In this document: positions 20,930 to 34,502 of the stretch, piece after piece
How positions within the stretch are numbered: position 1 is the first letter of the stretch
Layout: each line of letters opens with the position of its first letter
DNA from: Istiophorus platypterus
Lineage: Eukaryota > Chordata > Actinopteri > Istiophoriformes > Istiophoridae
Assembly (NCBI GenBank): GCA_016859345.1
Contig: CM029126.1
Span: forward strand, 3,342,501-3,406,500
DNA length: 64,000 nt
Direction of reading: 5' to 3'
Position numbers and translations under genes: made by a program
Notes under the pieces: model-generated
The model's database searches: none
What the model was told of the DNA's origin: nothing
The model's input: only the letters and a program-made list of their open reading frames with translations

Positions 20930-23900
20930 ACCGCTGGTAGAAGTGAATGATGTGATAATGATATTATAGCATTTGCGATGCTATTTTCTTAATCTGAAAT
21001 CCAAGCCTTTCCTCTCATGTTGGATCTTTCTGAAAAAAAAACAAAACATGAATCTACTAATGTTTCCAATAATGGGTCCAGGGCAGCCGCTGTATTTTTA
21101 GATGGCGTCCTCCGACAAACCAGGGGCCCCCTCTCTGTCTCTTCCTCACTCTGCGATCGATGATGCCGTCGGATCAACTTTCTGAGACGGGAAGGCTCCG
21201 GGGGGCATCTAGCTCTCAACTTGTGTGAGCCGCCATATGGCCCCGCCATCGGGCCCCCTGCCGTCAAGGGGGCCAACGCCCCGGAGAGAGAGAGAGACAT
21301 AGAGGCAGGCAGAAATTTTCTGCTCACGACTGGTTTAGTTCTCGCTGCACAAACATGCAAACCCTACGAGGATTCCGTATGAATGTAAATATGCAGTTTC
21401 ACATATCTAAATAAACGTAATGAATAGCTCAGAGATTGTAGCTGTAGGCGTGCAGAGCGATTGGATGGATTTGTTATGATTTCTTTTCTTTTTTCGCAAG
21501 ATTATAGTGAGAATTTAACTCTAAATGTGCTACAGGGAAATTGATACCGTTTCATAGCCGTGCAACAACAATGTCAAAACAATGGGTCTGTGAACGGCGT
21601 CGTCGGTGGTGATGAGCCTGCGGAGAATTATTACCGAATCCAGGGCTGCCCCCGTCTCAGCGGGGGGGGGGGGTCCTGGACGCTACCTGGCGTCCGTAAC
21701 GTACAAACATCCCCCAGGACCCTACGGCGTCACTGTTAGATGTGGTTATGGCTGCAACAGAGGCAAAGCTACTCAGTCTGCTGAATATTTTTTTACACCA
21801 GAAGGCAGAAAACAGACACAGCATTGATAGAATATTTTTTTTTAACTGATGCCTTCAAAAGCAATTTGTATTTACACGTCCAACAGCCATGGAACTGCAT
21901 CCGTGGTGATTTTGATTGATCCGGGAATTTGCGTGAATCCACCACGGTTAGCGTGGTTTCATTGCAATGACTTTGATTTTTAGTCAGACGTCCAAAGCGG
22001 CAACCTGCCGCTGCCGCGGGAAACAAAGTTGATGAAAGCCGAATATCAAATGCGCTGTGAAACAATGTGTTTAAAGAAACTAAGAATAAAATTCTCATTG
22101 GAGCTGCAGAGTTTGATGATGAGTCTCAGCGGGGTCATCTCAGCCCCCCCCCCTTTTTTTTTTGCATGAAACATCATCACAGACACGACTGTTGACATAG
22201 TGACTTTTATTTTTGCGGCGTTTAAACATACGGTAAACCTGTTGAACAGTTGTTTTTCCTTTATCCAGTCAAACATTTGATGTTGTTTATTAATTTGAAA
22301 GGATGATGGACCAAAGACAAGGGTTCTAACACTTTTTATTGGTAATCTTATAAATCTGTTTCATAACTCCATGTTTATTGTATATTTAATTAATTGGGTC
22401 TCCTTGGAGTAGATTAGTTGAACTCCTGAGTGTTTAATTGCCTAAATTCTACCATTTGGAAACAGTTATTACCAAATAACCACATAGAGAAGGTCAAAAT
22501 GTAAGTACAGGGTCAGGGGGCTGAAAAGATACCTCCAGCGTTGCTCGTTGACGCAGTAAAACAGTGCAAAGATAATCTCGAACAAGTACAGAAAATTATC
22601 CAAAACTCGAGGGTTTTCATGGTTACATTGAGACAGATGTTGGTTTCCGATATCCAGACGTTCCTCGTGCTTGGAAAGCTGAGCGTAACAAAAAGGAAAA
22701 AAAGGACCGAGGAGAAAACAGGGTGCCGAGTCGGGGTGACATTCCTCCTCCGGGGGCCCGGGAGCACATCAAAGCGGGAAAGTTAAAACGCCGAGGAGCC
22801 CAGATCGGCCCATCGCGCTCGGCCGCAATTACATTCTGTTTGGCCTGCGCACAACAAAGGGAGAAAATCTTTCGCGGCGTGAACTTGTGACTGATAAAGT
22901 CTGACTTTGTGCTAAACAAACACCTCACCAGAGGTTGTGCCTCATCCAAAGTCACTTTGGATGGAGTTTTGACTCGCGATCGATGAGGCGCTGGTTGTGG
23001 TCATTGGATTTTTCATTTATCGCCCCTCTGAGGACAGTGTTTGTCACGAGAACCATATTCATATTTGAAGATATCAAACCTAAAGGAAAATAATATTGAG
23101 CCGACGAGACCCCTGTCCTGACGGTGTATTAATTCTCCACAAGTTTAAAGAAATCAATGCCACCGTATCAACCAGTATATGACAATTTCTCCTCCTGTAC
23201 AGACTTTATTACTCGTTGATAATTCAGCAAATCAAGTAGCTGCCAAACGAGCCCATAGCTGCTCCCGTAAACCCATCGTCTACCTCTCAACTCTCTTTGT
23301 CTAATCACCCAGGGAAGATTAGAGGCCAGCGTCTGTTACCGCACTTCCAGGAAGCAGGAAATTGTCTCTTTCACTTGTTCTGCCTTCTCCCGAGTGGTGG
23401 AAGCGGAGCTGATTACTCCGCGGGTCATAAGTTATTGTTTATGTGGCTCACATGTCGGCGAGGAATATGCCGTCTGCATCGCCGAGAGAGGTGTAAAATG
23501 AAAAAAACAAAACAAAAAAAACAACAACTTTGATACCGCATTGGCTTTAGAGAGCGAAGAAGGAAAAAGATCTTGATAACAAAACTCAAACTCGTGGTTT
23601 GTCAGAAATTAACCCCACAGATCACAGCAATCACCAGAAACAGGGGGCAGCCTCTTGGACGCGTTGGCAAACAAACACAGGCGAAACCTTTCATTAGATA
23701 AAATGAGTTTTTTTAGACCAGACAAAAGCGGACTGATGAAACTTGGAAATTAGGTGGAAACAATTTTACTTCGCCGTTCTAAAGTTTAACGATGTTGGCG
23801 TCATCTCAAAAGAAGCCAAAAAAAAGATTCCAGATTTTTCTGCACATTTCACTTGATGAGGCATTGAACAAATGACAATCAGATTTTCCTGCAAAAGGAA

Positions 23901-23980
23901 AGTTAGATAATTTTGTGCTTGATTTTTGAGGAAATTCTTTGCAATTTTGGGAAAAATCTTTATTTACTTTCTTGCTGAGA
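20930..23980. other. Intergenic, no gene seen
   Basis: Mixed AT-rich and moderately GC-rich sequence with a G run at 21662-21672 and C/T runs at 22146-22162. The 110-aa minus-strand frame ending at 22955 has no recognisable motif. Confidence 0.4.
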
Positions 23981-23984
23981 GTTA

Positions 23985-24402
23985 GTTAAAAAGACTGATG
24001 CTAATTACAAGGCTAGACCCGCCAGCTGATTAGCTTAGCACAGCATCACGACTGAAAGCAGGGGGAAACTGCTAGCATGCATGGCTCTGTCCAAACTTCT
24101 AAAAGTCTGTTTTCCAGCATCTCCAAAACAAATTAATATACAGATTATATCTCATCTATTTAAGCTGTACACAAGTGGAAATGTTGAAATGACAAGTTGC
24201 GGAGGGAGACTGAAAATGGGCTAACCTGTTCTCCAAGTTAAAATAAAGTCAAATGCAACCGGATGTGGTTGCAGTTCTTGGCTAAGATGCCCTCGGCCTG
24301 ATGTTTTTCTTGGATAACTGTGGCCCGAGAATCTTCCCCGATGTACGGCTAACCTGTTTATGCTAAGCTAAGCTAGCTCCGTGCCGGCTCTAGCCTCATA
24401 TA
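23985..24402. mobile_element. Degenerate TTAGCTTAGCATAAAGACTGG-family element, copy 1
   Basis: The left part reads GATTAGCTTAGCACAGCATC, GGGGGAAACTGCTAGCATGC, ATGGCTCTGTCCAAACTTCT; the middle contains GAAATGACAAGTTGCGGAGG; the right end reads TTATGCTAAGCTAAGCTAGC. The ends are inverted relative to each other (TTAGCTTAGC against GCTAAGCTAA), as in a short non-autonomous DNA transposon common in percomorph fish. No coding capacity. Confidence 0.65.
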
Positions 24403-24404
24403 GA

Positions 24405-26350
24405 GCCAACAGGTGCCGGCGGGATGGAATTTCTCATCTGACGCCGAGCAACAGAACAATTATGTGAATAAGACTTTTAGAATTCAGGTGGAGTTAAATC
24501 TCAACCTCACACACCAGGACTGTGCACGAAAGAGCCGCGACCTGACGCAGCTGCAGAAGTTTTATCAGGCGCGACACCTTGTCAGTTTCTGTGCGTGTGT
24601 GTGCGCGCGGCCGTTAAAGCCAGGTCCTGTAGACACCTACCCGTGGTGAGAACTGCCTCCGAGGCGGTTTTGAGTCAACACTGAGTAAATTCACAAGCTG
24701 TTCTGCAGGTTTAACACGGATTTGACAACCTAAGTGCCTCCTGCACCAAATATCTGTCTGTTTATGACAAAGGAGTTTGTAAAACGTTAATAATATCACA
24801 AACATGTCAGACATGAATGACACAAAATCTACGTTTACAACAACACAACTAGGCTGGCAATGATTAATTCAACCCTGTCTGGAATTAATTTTGTACATGA
24901 TACATTTGCTTCTAGAAATATGTTTTGGCATAAATGTAAAACTACCTGATTTACATTTTTCAAACCAACATAATGATTAAACACTTTGAACGGCAAGTTG
25001 AAAAATGTTCAAACAGAAGGTGTCAGCAAAGCGTTAAGTGACATGATTAATTTGTTTTCCCTGCAAAATGTTGTTGTTTTTTTTCACAGCATAACTGAGG
25101 CATAATGTAAATTCCTCATGGTTAATTCTTTTGGCAGAAGTACCTGGTTAAAGTTCTAGAAAGATCACGATCCTGGTCGCATATCGAAAAGAAGTCAGAG
25201 GTGACTTGAAGCAGGAGGAATGTTTACTTATTGACACTTAACCAAAGACCCTTGATTTTAACCAAAGTGCTTTTACTGTGAAATACCAAAGTCCCGTTTG
25301 GTGAAAGCGCATCATCCACCCAACTACCCCCCTGAATTCAGGAAAATTTCTGCTTCTTTGCCGTGCTGGGGGGCAATCACAGCAAGCTGAGAGCTGTCGG
25401 CTGGGCTGGTTGAGTCTTTCCTTTCCAGCCAGATGGTCTCCTCAGCAATTTCAGGAAAATGTAACTGCTGTTAGACACCTGTCGGCTCCGATTCCATTGA
25501 GATCCGTTCGGTTTCGGTCGCTGTCGTTTCGAAGCGAGCTGACAAAATTCGCGGAAAAATGGCGGCGACGCCAACTAGTGGGTTTGGTGGTGTAACTGCA
25601 GAGCGGCGCCGCCGCAGAGGAATAAGAATCTGACCAGGGCGTTGGCCACTTTGGGTGGCTTGCGGCGTGAGTTTTGAGATAGAATAAATTGGCCTCTGTG
25701 ATCCGTTGGCAGGGAGATGTGTTGCAGCCATTACACGTCCATCTAACTTCCAAACAAACACAATTTCTGGGGGACGGGATCTGGGTTTATATAGTGGTGG
25801 TCGTGTTGGAAGTGGCGAGGTTTTGCATGGTACCGTTCCAGCATCCAAACTCGATAAAACGAGCTCAGCTAGGCCTTAGACAGGAGGAGGCCTCCTCGGG
25901 CGGGGCGGGGGAGAGAGTCTTTGATGGACTTTCCTCAGGTGGTTTCACGTCAGTCGTTGTGGAAGGTAAACGAATGTTGAGCCGCTTGTGCTGACGGCGG
26001 CGGCACCGGGGCCAGACCCACCCGTGGCTCGCGCTGATACTCAATTAGTCCTGGAACAGCGGCGTTCCCATCGAGCTAATGATTCGCTCCTCCAACCCCT
26101 CCGCCCTCCTCCTCCTCCTCCTCCTCCTCACTCTCCATTCTCTCACCCCCTCCTCACATGGAGACATTTGTCCTCCCCCCTGGAGCTTGATTTTTTTCTC
26201 TCTTTTAAATTGCGGGCCTCAAAATGGCGACGTCTCAGGATCATTACTGCCGGCGTGAGATTGAAGAGACGACAGTTTTGAGGGATGTAGATTTCTCTGT
26301 GCAGGCGGGACCGTGTTAGTCTTTGTCAACCTAAATGAGTTTGGGGTCGC
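24405..26350. other. Intergenic, no gene seen
   Basis: Contains a (CCT)n patch near 26100-26130 and a GC-rich segment at 25480-26030. The mutually overlapping frames at 25377-25994 on both strands are shadows of the same GC-rich stretch and match no family I know. Confidence 0.4.
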
Positions 26351-26354
26351 GTGG

Positions 26355-26428
26355 AGTGTGTGTGTGTGTGTGTGTGTGTTTTGTGTGTGTGTGTTTCGTG
26401 TATTTTTGTGTGTGTGTGTGTGTGTGTG
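26355..26428. repeat. (TG)n microsatellite
   Basis: TG dinucleotides with TTT and TTTCGTGTATTT interruptions. Confidence 0.95.
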
Positions 26429-26429
26429 A

Positions 26430-28685
26430 GGAGAAAATGGAAGTCAGGAGCGCGGCAACCGCAGGATTGATCTCGAAGACTCACCTCATTGATTTCTCCC
26501 TCCGACACTCATTTGTTTTCTTGTTCGATGAATCAACAGACATGCTTCGTATGAGTCACGTCGTCGTCACGTGGAGAGGAGCTGGAAACTGTTTGGTTTA
26601 TGAATATGTAATCATTCCCGTCGGCCGGCGTTCAACGCAGGCGGCACACTTGGCCTCTTCTCTGCTCCATCACCGTTCGCAGCGGTAAACGGGGCTTTTT
26701 ATTTATTCTTTATTTTTCTTCTTCTTTTATGCCCCCAAATGTGAGACACGTGGAAGCTGTTGAGACGAAACATGAAAAGCGTCATCAACCTCAATACACC
26801 TGATGTGGGCTGGGTGTTGTTTTGGTTTTTTTCTCTCGCAGGTTAAAGCTTCGCTAATCACTTATTTCACATCGTGAATCCATCAAATAAGCATGGGTGG
26901 TTGAATTATCGCCAAATTCTGCTGCTCCACGAACCTTTTTAGCCTCTTAGCTCTGTGCTTTCAGACGCATTTACTGCTTTCATCAACCCCCTTTTTTTCC
27001 CCCAGCAGCATCAGTCGTACGCAGCTGTTTTCAGCAAACAAAAATCAGATAAACCCACGTTTGACTTTACTGTAGATCTCGCACCAGCAGCAGACGGGCA
27101 ACGTTAGCGACCGGCTGGAGAAAGAGCTGGAACGCTTAGCAGCTAATAAGACAGATATTCGGTGGGTTAAGGCCAAACTAGAGCTAATACGAGATTTATT
27201 TATTTGACCTAATCACGTTCTTTTCGCAGAATTAGTGCAAATGTTATTCATATTCCGGTTTTGTAAGCAGGTAGTTGTTTGCTAATGTTTTAGCTGTCGT
27301 ACCTGTATTAGCCTGTGACATGTGGTGGCTGTGTCCCCTGAATCTCAACGGTTTTTCTACCAAAAAAAAAAAAAAAAAGTGGCCAAAATCAAATAAATGT
27401 TTACTGTAAAATAAACAAACTCCTCTTGTGCCCAACCGAAGAGAGAAACATAAATTACGATTTTTCAAACTTTGAGTAACCTTAGCCGCTGTAGCTCATC
27501 CATTGTCATTATCACAAATTTTCAGTTATTGTTGACTTTCAACCAACCTGGTCACACTAGTGGGTTATTTTGAAGGTAAACAGTGGCTGAAATAGATATG
27601 TTGTCTAATACAATTAGGTAAATAACATTTTGACTAGCGTGCTTAGTCTGTTGCTACGCTAACTAGTGCTAACAGGCCAACTGTCACTCAAAAGTAACAT
27701 GTGGAGAGTGTTATGCCTTTGAAAAAATAAGATTTAATTACTTTGTTATTAAAAATTGAACATTGGACTTACAACAGGAAGGAAAACGAAATTAATGCTA
27801 TTCGTGTCTGCATGATACGTTAATTCGGCAAGTTATTGCTAATAAGGTGATAATCTGCTGAGGGAAAAAACTGTTCTCAGTTTGTTGTAAAGATCTTTTT
27901 CCTCACAAAATTTGCATTCTTGTGTCGACCGATTAATCTTCACAAAGGTGCAGGAGATCCTCTGTGAACTCCAGTGACAAATAGGGCTACGCTTGTGTAG
28001 CCGCTGCACAACAAAAGCCTTCTGCCGCTCCGTCAGCGGGAAGCGTTTAATATAAAGCACCAGATGGAGATCGGCCATAACATAACACAATAACTTAACA
28101 CGATAACTTAACCGGTTTTCAGATTTTGAGGAAAAGGGAATTTCCCTTGTCACACTGGCATAAAATCAATTATGTTAATTATAGCATCACAGCCATGACA
28201 AAGTTCAAGCTCTGGCAGCAGAATGTGACTCTGACTCAGCCTTCGTATACGGTAAAGTTTGTGGTGAAGATTCCCGTAACTTTATCTCGAACAAAGAGAC
28301 TCTTTGATTCTGATAAAACCACTGCCGCCAATTCAAGGTGAACAGTAAACACTGAAGGGAGATGAGTCGCATTCATCACTCTGCGGTGAGACAGTTGTCC
28401 CTTCTCAGTCAGGCTCCATCAGTCCAGGGCTTTTTTCTAAGCAGCTCGCCTCGTTAATTCAAAGACGACAAGCGACACGACAAAAACCTCGTTGCGGCAA
28501 AACAGAGGGTTAGATAATCCAGCTAATTAGCCTCCGCGCGGCCGCGGACCGAGTGAGATCAGAAGACCCTTCGAGTTCGGGGTAAACGGCGAGATCAAGA
28601 TGGAGTACGAGGCCATTTTACGTGATGGGGGGGGGGTTATTTCTGTTTACAGGGTCAGAGGTAAAAGACCCCACGAAACGCAAAG
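26430..28685. other. Intergenic, no gene seen
   Basis: AT-rich non-repetitive sequence with an A run at 27361-27378. CpG-rich around 28530-28600 only. No credible exon. Confidence 0.4.
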
Positions 28686-28688
28686 GCA

Positions 28689-28697
28689 GTGTGTGTA

Positions 28698-28728
<31 letters not shown>

Positions 28729-28734
28729 GTGTTT
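28689..28734. repeat. (TG)n microsatellite
   Basis: TG repeats with TATG and TTTG interruptions. Confidence 0.95.
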
Positions 28735-31700
28735 GGACCAGACAGCTCAAGATATAGTACACAGTTGATTTTCCGCAGTGTCCTGCAGGTGGACGGCCCA
28801 CAACTCTCGCAGCCACTTTAGTAAATTAAACAGTTGTCCGGTTTTGGCCCGGGAGCTCATCTTGGCCGGCCCTCCCTCCCGCTCCGTGTCCAGCGCACCA
28901 TCCGTTTGTTCCGCCTGGCCCCCGGACTCCCGTCCAAACAATGTTTAATCACGCTCATTAATTCCTCAAACACACGCCCAACGCCTCCGTTGGTCGGAGA
29001 AGGCGGCCGGAGGGGTGGGGGGGGCTGGTTTCACCCCCGGCGGATTCGTAGCTACACACTGACACCCTGTGGCCAGCGATGGCTGGTGCAGGGGGTCCTC
29101 ATGCAGTCTGATGCTATATCACTTGGAAACACGAAAATCTGTTTTGTCTGGGTTTTTTTTTTTTTTATCTTTTACTGTGAAATAATTGGAAAGAAAATGC
29201 TTTAAATAAGGATTTAAGCTCCCTTTTAACACAACAGTTAATCCGGTTTGATACGTTTAGGAAAAGCTGTTCTTTAAAAATCAGAAAATGAAATGGTTTG
29301 ACTAGCGCTTTGATTTCCTTGAATAATAATAGGAGTCATTCACCATGTTTTTCTTTATGTACAGAACTTTGTATCTCACATAACACATAACAATAACTAG
29401 TGCAGCTGACATACATGGTGTATTCAGTGGAGTCAAATCAGTTATTTACAAATGTTGACCAAAGTCTCTTTCCAGAGACATTAGAAATGCAATTAAAAGG
29501 CAAATAAATAGATTAAATCACAGTCCAAATGAAAGCAAATATGCAATCATGATGCTAGTAGTTGAGACCATCACAGGCAAACATTTACGAGACTTTAAAA
29601 GGACGAGGAAATGGACATGGAAGACGTGATAATGAGGCACAAACTGCTCCAAAGTGCTGTGTCACTCGGAATCTGTCAGGACCGTGTAGAGATGTACAAT
29701 TACTGTCTAATTTTTAGAAATGTGCATCCAGGACCATTTGAATAAGGAGCACTGAGGAAAAACTGATCGCGAAACATCCTTCCACAAATGATTTTCTGAA
29801 ATCTTCAGAAAAATAAAGTGAAAACCGATGCTTATTGTCATCGTTTTTTAAACTTCAAAGGTTTCCGCTGTGGTTGTGTTTAAGCTGGAAAAAATGTAGA
29901 TACATAGATGCAAACAGAGTTAAAAAAGACATATCTGACATTTTAGATGCGGCTTAGCTAAGACGGAGCTGGATGCACAATAATAAATCATTACTACAGT
30001 TATTATTGTCACATTTACTGCTCTGAATATTGTAAGAGTGTTGTAGAGATGAAACTGTTTGATCCCATCTAAGAGATTGAAATCTCTCCCAAGTTAGTTT
30101 GAGAAAAACAGTGGCACAGGCAGCAGCTTCTGAATTTCATGACTGTCACTTTACCTATACATTGATATATACAAATACACAAATGTATGTATGTTGTTCT
30201 GTTAAAATGCTGTACGTTAAAATTTCCATAAAGTAAAGCCAGGCTATGAGTAACACGTACGGCTCAGTGACAAGACCTCACGTACTGAGCACTTCCATTC
30301 AGTCAGTGTGCCGTACAGTAAAGTCTGCAAGTGGTAATGAGGATAACCAGCCCCCCCCCCCCCCCCCAACAAAGATAAATGAGAAACCCACACAGTAGCC
30401 ATTAGGCCCGCAGGTTCCCACATATACTCAATATTACCTGAGACCTCTCCTGGAAGATTATTCAGAGCTCTGAAATTGGATTAGCAGAGATGCCTCTGCC
30501 AGCAATTAGTCTGAGGGGATAGATGAGCCGAAGGAAGCACAAAGCTATTAATTAATGCTGTGGGGGGGAAGCGGTGGGTGGTGGTGGTGGGGGGGATACA
30601 TGCCACTGGGTTCATACAGCAGCGATGAAGACGAGCCGCAGTGGGAAAAGAGTTGTCAAACAAAGTAGCCCGTCAGAGGGAAAAGCCTTCGGAGGAGCGA
30701 AGAAACTGATGCTGGGGCCCCGAGCTGTGCCTTTGGGGCCCTCGGTGCCTCGCCGGGACCTTCGGTCGAGGGAGCGTCTCGGGGAAACTTTGGCGTTGGA
30801 CGGAAGTTTTTTTCGAAGTCTACGGCCACTTTTTTTTTCTCGCACTTTGCAGCCTCATTAAAAAATAACTTTAAAAAAAAAAGGGAATCGGAGAGATCTC
30901 TGTGAGCCGAGCGGGCGACATGAAAGACGCCCGTCTCGCCAGTCCACGCACGCCAAGAGTCCCCAGTGGGCTCCACAGTCAGGGGCACTTAGGTTGGATT
31001 TAAACTGCCTGCAAGTGCTGCACATACCTTTTTAAATGCAAATGAGGGAGGGGGGGTAATGTAGGTTTTTATGCCTGAGCCTAAATGATACATTCAAACG
31101 ACCTTTCCTCTCTGGAAGAAAAACGACATAAAACAGTGCTTTTATATGAGAATTATTCCTGCAGAATCTCGACGTCTGCAAAGTTGCGACCATGCCTTCG
31201 GTTATTTTATAATTTTATCGTTATTTAGCATTTGCCGTCTGAGGTTTACGCTCAGCATGTGGCCAAAAACGACCATGTGTTCACTGCATAACATAAAATG
31301 ACTCACTAGTTCATTGTTTCTTTGAAATGGGCTTAATGTTAACAAACAGGGAAAATGAACGGACGGAGAGTAGAGGAGCATTTTCATGTGTTTCATTTCT
31401 AGCACATCGACGGGAAGTTACCGCTATCAGTCCCTGCATCGATGCTACTGGCAGAAATTCTTGCTTTGCGATTAAACTGATCCTGATCCAGTTTTACACA
31501 AATAGCAGAGCACATTCGGAAAAATAAATGAACCTCTTTACTCACTCTCGGGTGTGTTCTACGGGGGATTCATTTTCTCAGATCATTTGGTTCATCGAGG
31601 ATCATTTGATAGATCTTTTTTTTTCTATTTCAAAGTAAATTCCTGACTCAATTTGACTTTTTTCTTTCTGCCGTCTGATGTTGGTGGTGGGGGGGGGGGG

Positions 31701-32085
31701 GGGGGGCAAAAGTGGGCGAATTGTCAAAAACTGCCCCTTTCTTCTCAGTTGGAGGTTGAAATGAAAACATGTCTCAGAGCAAATGCCCTTGTGGGAAGAC
31801 GCCTCTTCAACTGGACGCCAGTCGCCGGCCCTGACAGCTGGACTGTGACACGTCGGCAGCGCTGACTCTCCCATGGACGCGTACTGAAAGCTGGTGGGGA
31901 AGGTCTTTTTGATTCCTCATTCACTTAATGTTTGTTTGTTTGGTTTAAATCATTAGTCTGTCTTTTTTTTGGGGGGATTTTGGCAAAGCTCTTGAGCTGC
32001 GTTTTTTTGTGTCACAATAACTTTTGTTAACTCTTGAGTGGAAGTTTAGTTTATTTTCAGGAAAAAATTTTTCACATCCATACGT
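28735..32085. other. Intergenic, no gene seen
   Basis: Moderately GC-rich at 28830-29100 and 30600-30840, otherwise AT-rich. C run at 30352-30367 and a G run at 31689-31706. The 95-aa + frame at 30574 and the opposing 110-aa frame overlap and are unrecognised. Confidence 0.4.
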
Positions 32086-32439
32086 ATAGATGAGGCATGA
32101 GATATATATGAGCATATTTTGGGGTTCGCGGCGGATCAGGCCCCTTTGGGTCCCCGCCTCGTTCCCCGCAGTTCCCTGCCCCGTTCCCCGCGGTTCCCCA
32201 GGAGTCCCCCGTTCTGTCAGCTCCTCTGGCAGCTGGTCAGTCGTCCGGCCCCCCTTTCAGTTATTCTCCCTGTCTTCTGTCCACCGGCTCATCTCTCACT
32301 CTGTGGCCGCTTCCCTGTTAAAATGCCTCGTCTCCTGTTCTTCCTTCCAGCAGCTCATCTGGCCGCTGCTTCCAGTCAGCCAATCTTCCCTTTCCCAGCT
32401 GTCCAGGTGCCTTCAGGTCCAGGGTCCCTGTTGCCCCCC

Positions 32440-33000
32440 CCGCCCTCTCTGAACCTCAGCCTCGACTTGTCTACCCTTTCTTTGTGAATTAGCCTGAGTC
32501 TGAACTTGTTTGCCTTGTGAAACCTGAGCCAGTCTTTCTGTGCGATCCGGGTCCCGGCCTTAAATCTGTCTCTGTCTGATCCTTTCTCCCTGAGCCCAAA
32601 CATGAACCAGTCTTTCTGCCTGTGTGAACCTGAACCTAGATCCATCACTCTGTCTAAACCTGGGTCATAAATCCTCTTCCTGTTTGAGCATAAAACTGTT
32701 TCTCTGTATGAGAATGAGCCTGAGTCTCTGGGTCTGGGTCTGAACCTTAGCCTGAATTTACAGAAAATCGGATGTGGTTCGGTAAGAAACATCTGTCCCC
32801 TCATTTTAAACGTGAAGTCTGAGCCTGAACCTGAACCTGAACCTGAACCCGAACCCGAACCCGAACCCGTCTCCCTGGGTGTTCCAGAGTCTGAGCTTGT
32901 TTTTGTTTTAACCTCTGACTCTGACTCTGTTTCTGGAGCCTTAGCCCTGAGTCTTTTCTTAGGCTCTCGACCTGAACCCGTCTCTACCCCCCCCTTTTTT
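32440..33000. repeat. Degenerate hexamer-based minisatellite (CCTGAR/TCTGAR)n
   Basis: Recurrent CTGAGTCTGAAC, CCTGAGCC and CCTGAACC units at irregular spacing. They condense into a tidy run of CCTGAACCTGAACC then CCCGAACCCGAACC at 32820-32870. On the minus strand this yields a 217-aa frame rich in GSGSGS and RDRF-type repeats, which I attribute to the repeat and not to a gene. Confidence 0.75.
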
Positions 33001-33079
33001 TTTTCAGATTTCAACATCAGTCTCAACATCAGATTAATTTCCCTGTTTCCCCATCACAGCTGGCTCCTATTTCTCTTTG

Positions 33080-34150
33080 AGATCCCGTATCCGTTTCCTC
33101 TCCTTTCCGAAGCTTCATTGTGTCTCTACTGGTTCTATTAGGTGTTAGTGATATATTTCAGCCCTGTGGTCCCACGGTCACAACCCGGATCAGCTCGGGG
33201 CAGATGTCGGGCCGTGTCCCTGGAGGGGGGGTGTTAATGCACAGGGCCTCTCATTACCCTCAGACCGTTGGTCTGCTCTGACCCCATCCCACTTCGCCCG
33301 CCTTCCGTCTCGCCCCCCTGTGAATGTCCCTGTTAGAGATCAGCTAACTCGATCGACCGCTGACCCGGACCCTCCCCGGTTACAACCGGCCCCCGTGTTT
33401 CTCAGCTAATCCTGGTCTGATTTACTGTGTTTCCAAGCTGCTGTGGTGTTCCAGCCTTTTCCGTGTCACCTGTTAGCCGCCCACACGCTGTTCGTCCGAT
33501 CACCAGCCTTCTTGCCTCAGCTCCGAACGGACTTGTTTAGCTGATTTGAGTCCGTTTTTGACTTTTGGGCTCAAGTTAAATGCCTAAAACCATCTTTGCG
33601 TTGTCTCTATTTGGGTCCAGAGTTTCGGCATGTTTGGCCACGCCACCCCATTTAAGTCTCACCATTGTAAACCAGATTATTCACACAGCGCCCGATTAAG
33701 CTTTTGAGATAAAGTAGGGGAAGTGATTCATGAAAAGTGTTTATTTGTATTAACAGGCTTAATAAGAAAAGCCGATAAGCCTGGTTCGATTTTTACCTCA
33801 GATTCCATAAGAATCTGGCAAAGATTTTTAAAAAATAAATAAAGAACCTACGGTGTAAATCTTGAAACCGTGTGCTGTGGGTGAACATCAGGTGTCCCGG
33901 CCCTGGGTTGATCCGCCGGTACGCCTAATGGACCCCCCCTCTGGCTCTCAGCCATCCTGACACAAGCCGGGGTGGGATTTTCAAAATAAAAGGATAAACC
34001 GAGCTGCTGAGTGGTATGGAGTGGCGATGAGCAGGTTCGAGCCGGCGGCTGCCAAGTCGTTGGCATCACATCATGCGGCGTGTGTTGGCTGTGAGTTTTT
34101 GGCAACGCGCTCGGCGTTTTTGTTTTCCTCCAAGGCAGCTACCATGACAG
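33080..34150. other. Intergenic, no gene seen
   Basis: Pyrimidine-rich at 33140-33560 and AT-rich after that. No recognisable coding frame. Confidence 0.4.

Positions 34151-34152
<2 letters not shown>

Positions 34153-34188
<36 letters not shown>
34153..34188. repeat. (TG)n microsatellite
   Basis: Eighteen uninterrupted TG units. Confidence 0.95.
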
Positions 34189-34190
<2 letters not shown>

Positions 34191-34502
34191 CAAAGGTTAC
34201 AGAAGTGTTGTCAGGTTGCAGATGCCAGTGTTTGGCCTTGCGGTTAAACGCGGATCTTTGCAAAAAAAGATTCAAGACAAAAAAAACCTAGCGGTGCCTC
34301 CTGCCAACATGACGGGGTCAAAGATCTGATTTCAGATCTGATGTTGGTCTAAAACCTGGAGTGAATCCTCTAAGGATCTGCTCACCTGGCTGACAGAGGA
34401 ACAAACCCAGGTAAAAGCTGAGATAAACGTGTAGTCTTTTTGTTTTTTTAATGAAAGTTTTTCAAGACACCTTGCTCACATATTACTGTTTTAACGTTAC
34501 CT

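Noticed and set aside
20339..20969. Several overlapping 120-196-aa frames on both strands
   Set aside because: Shadows of one CpG-rich block plus a poly-C run. Pro/Arg-rich, and mutually exclusive.
32376..33029. 217-aa minus frame
   Set aside because: Composed of hexamer-repeat translation. No family or splice support; kept only as a low-interest finding.
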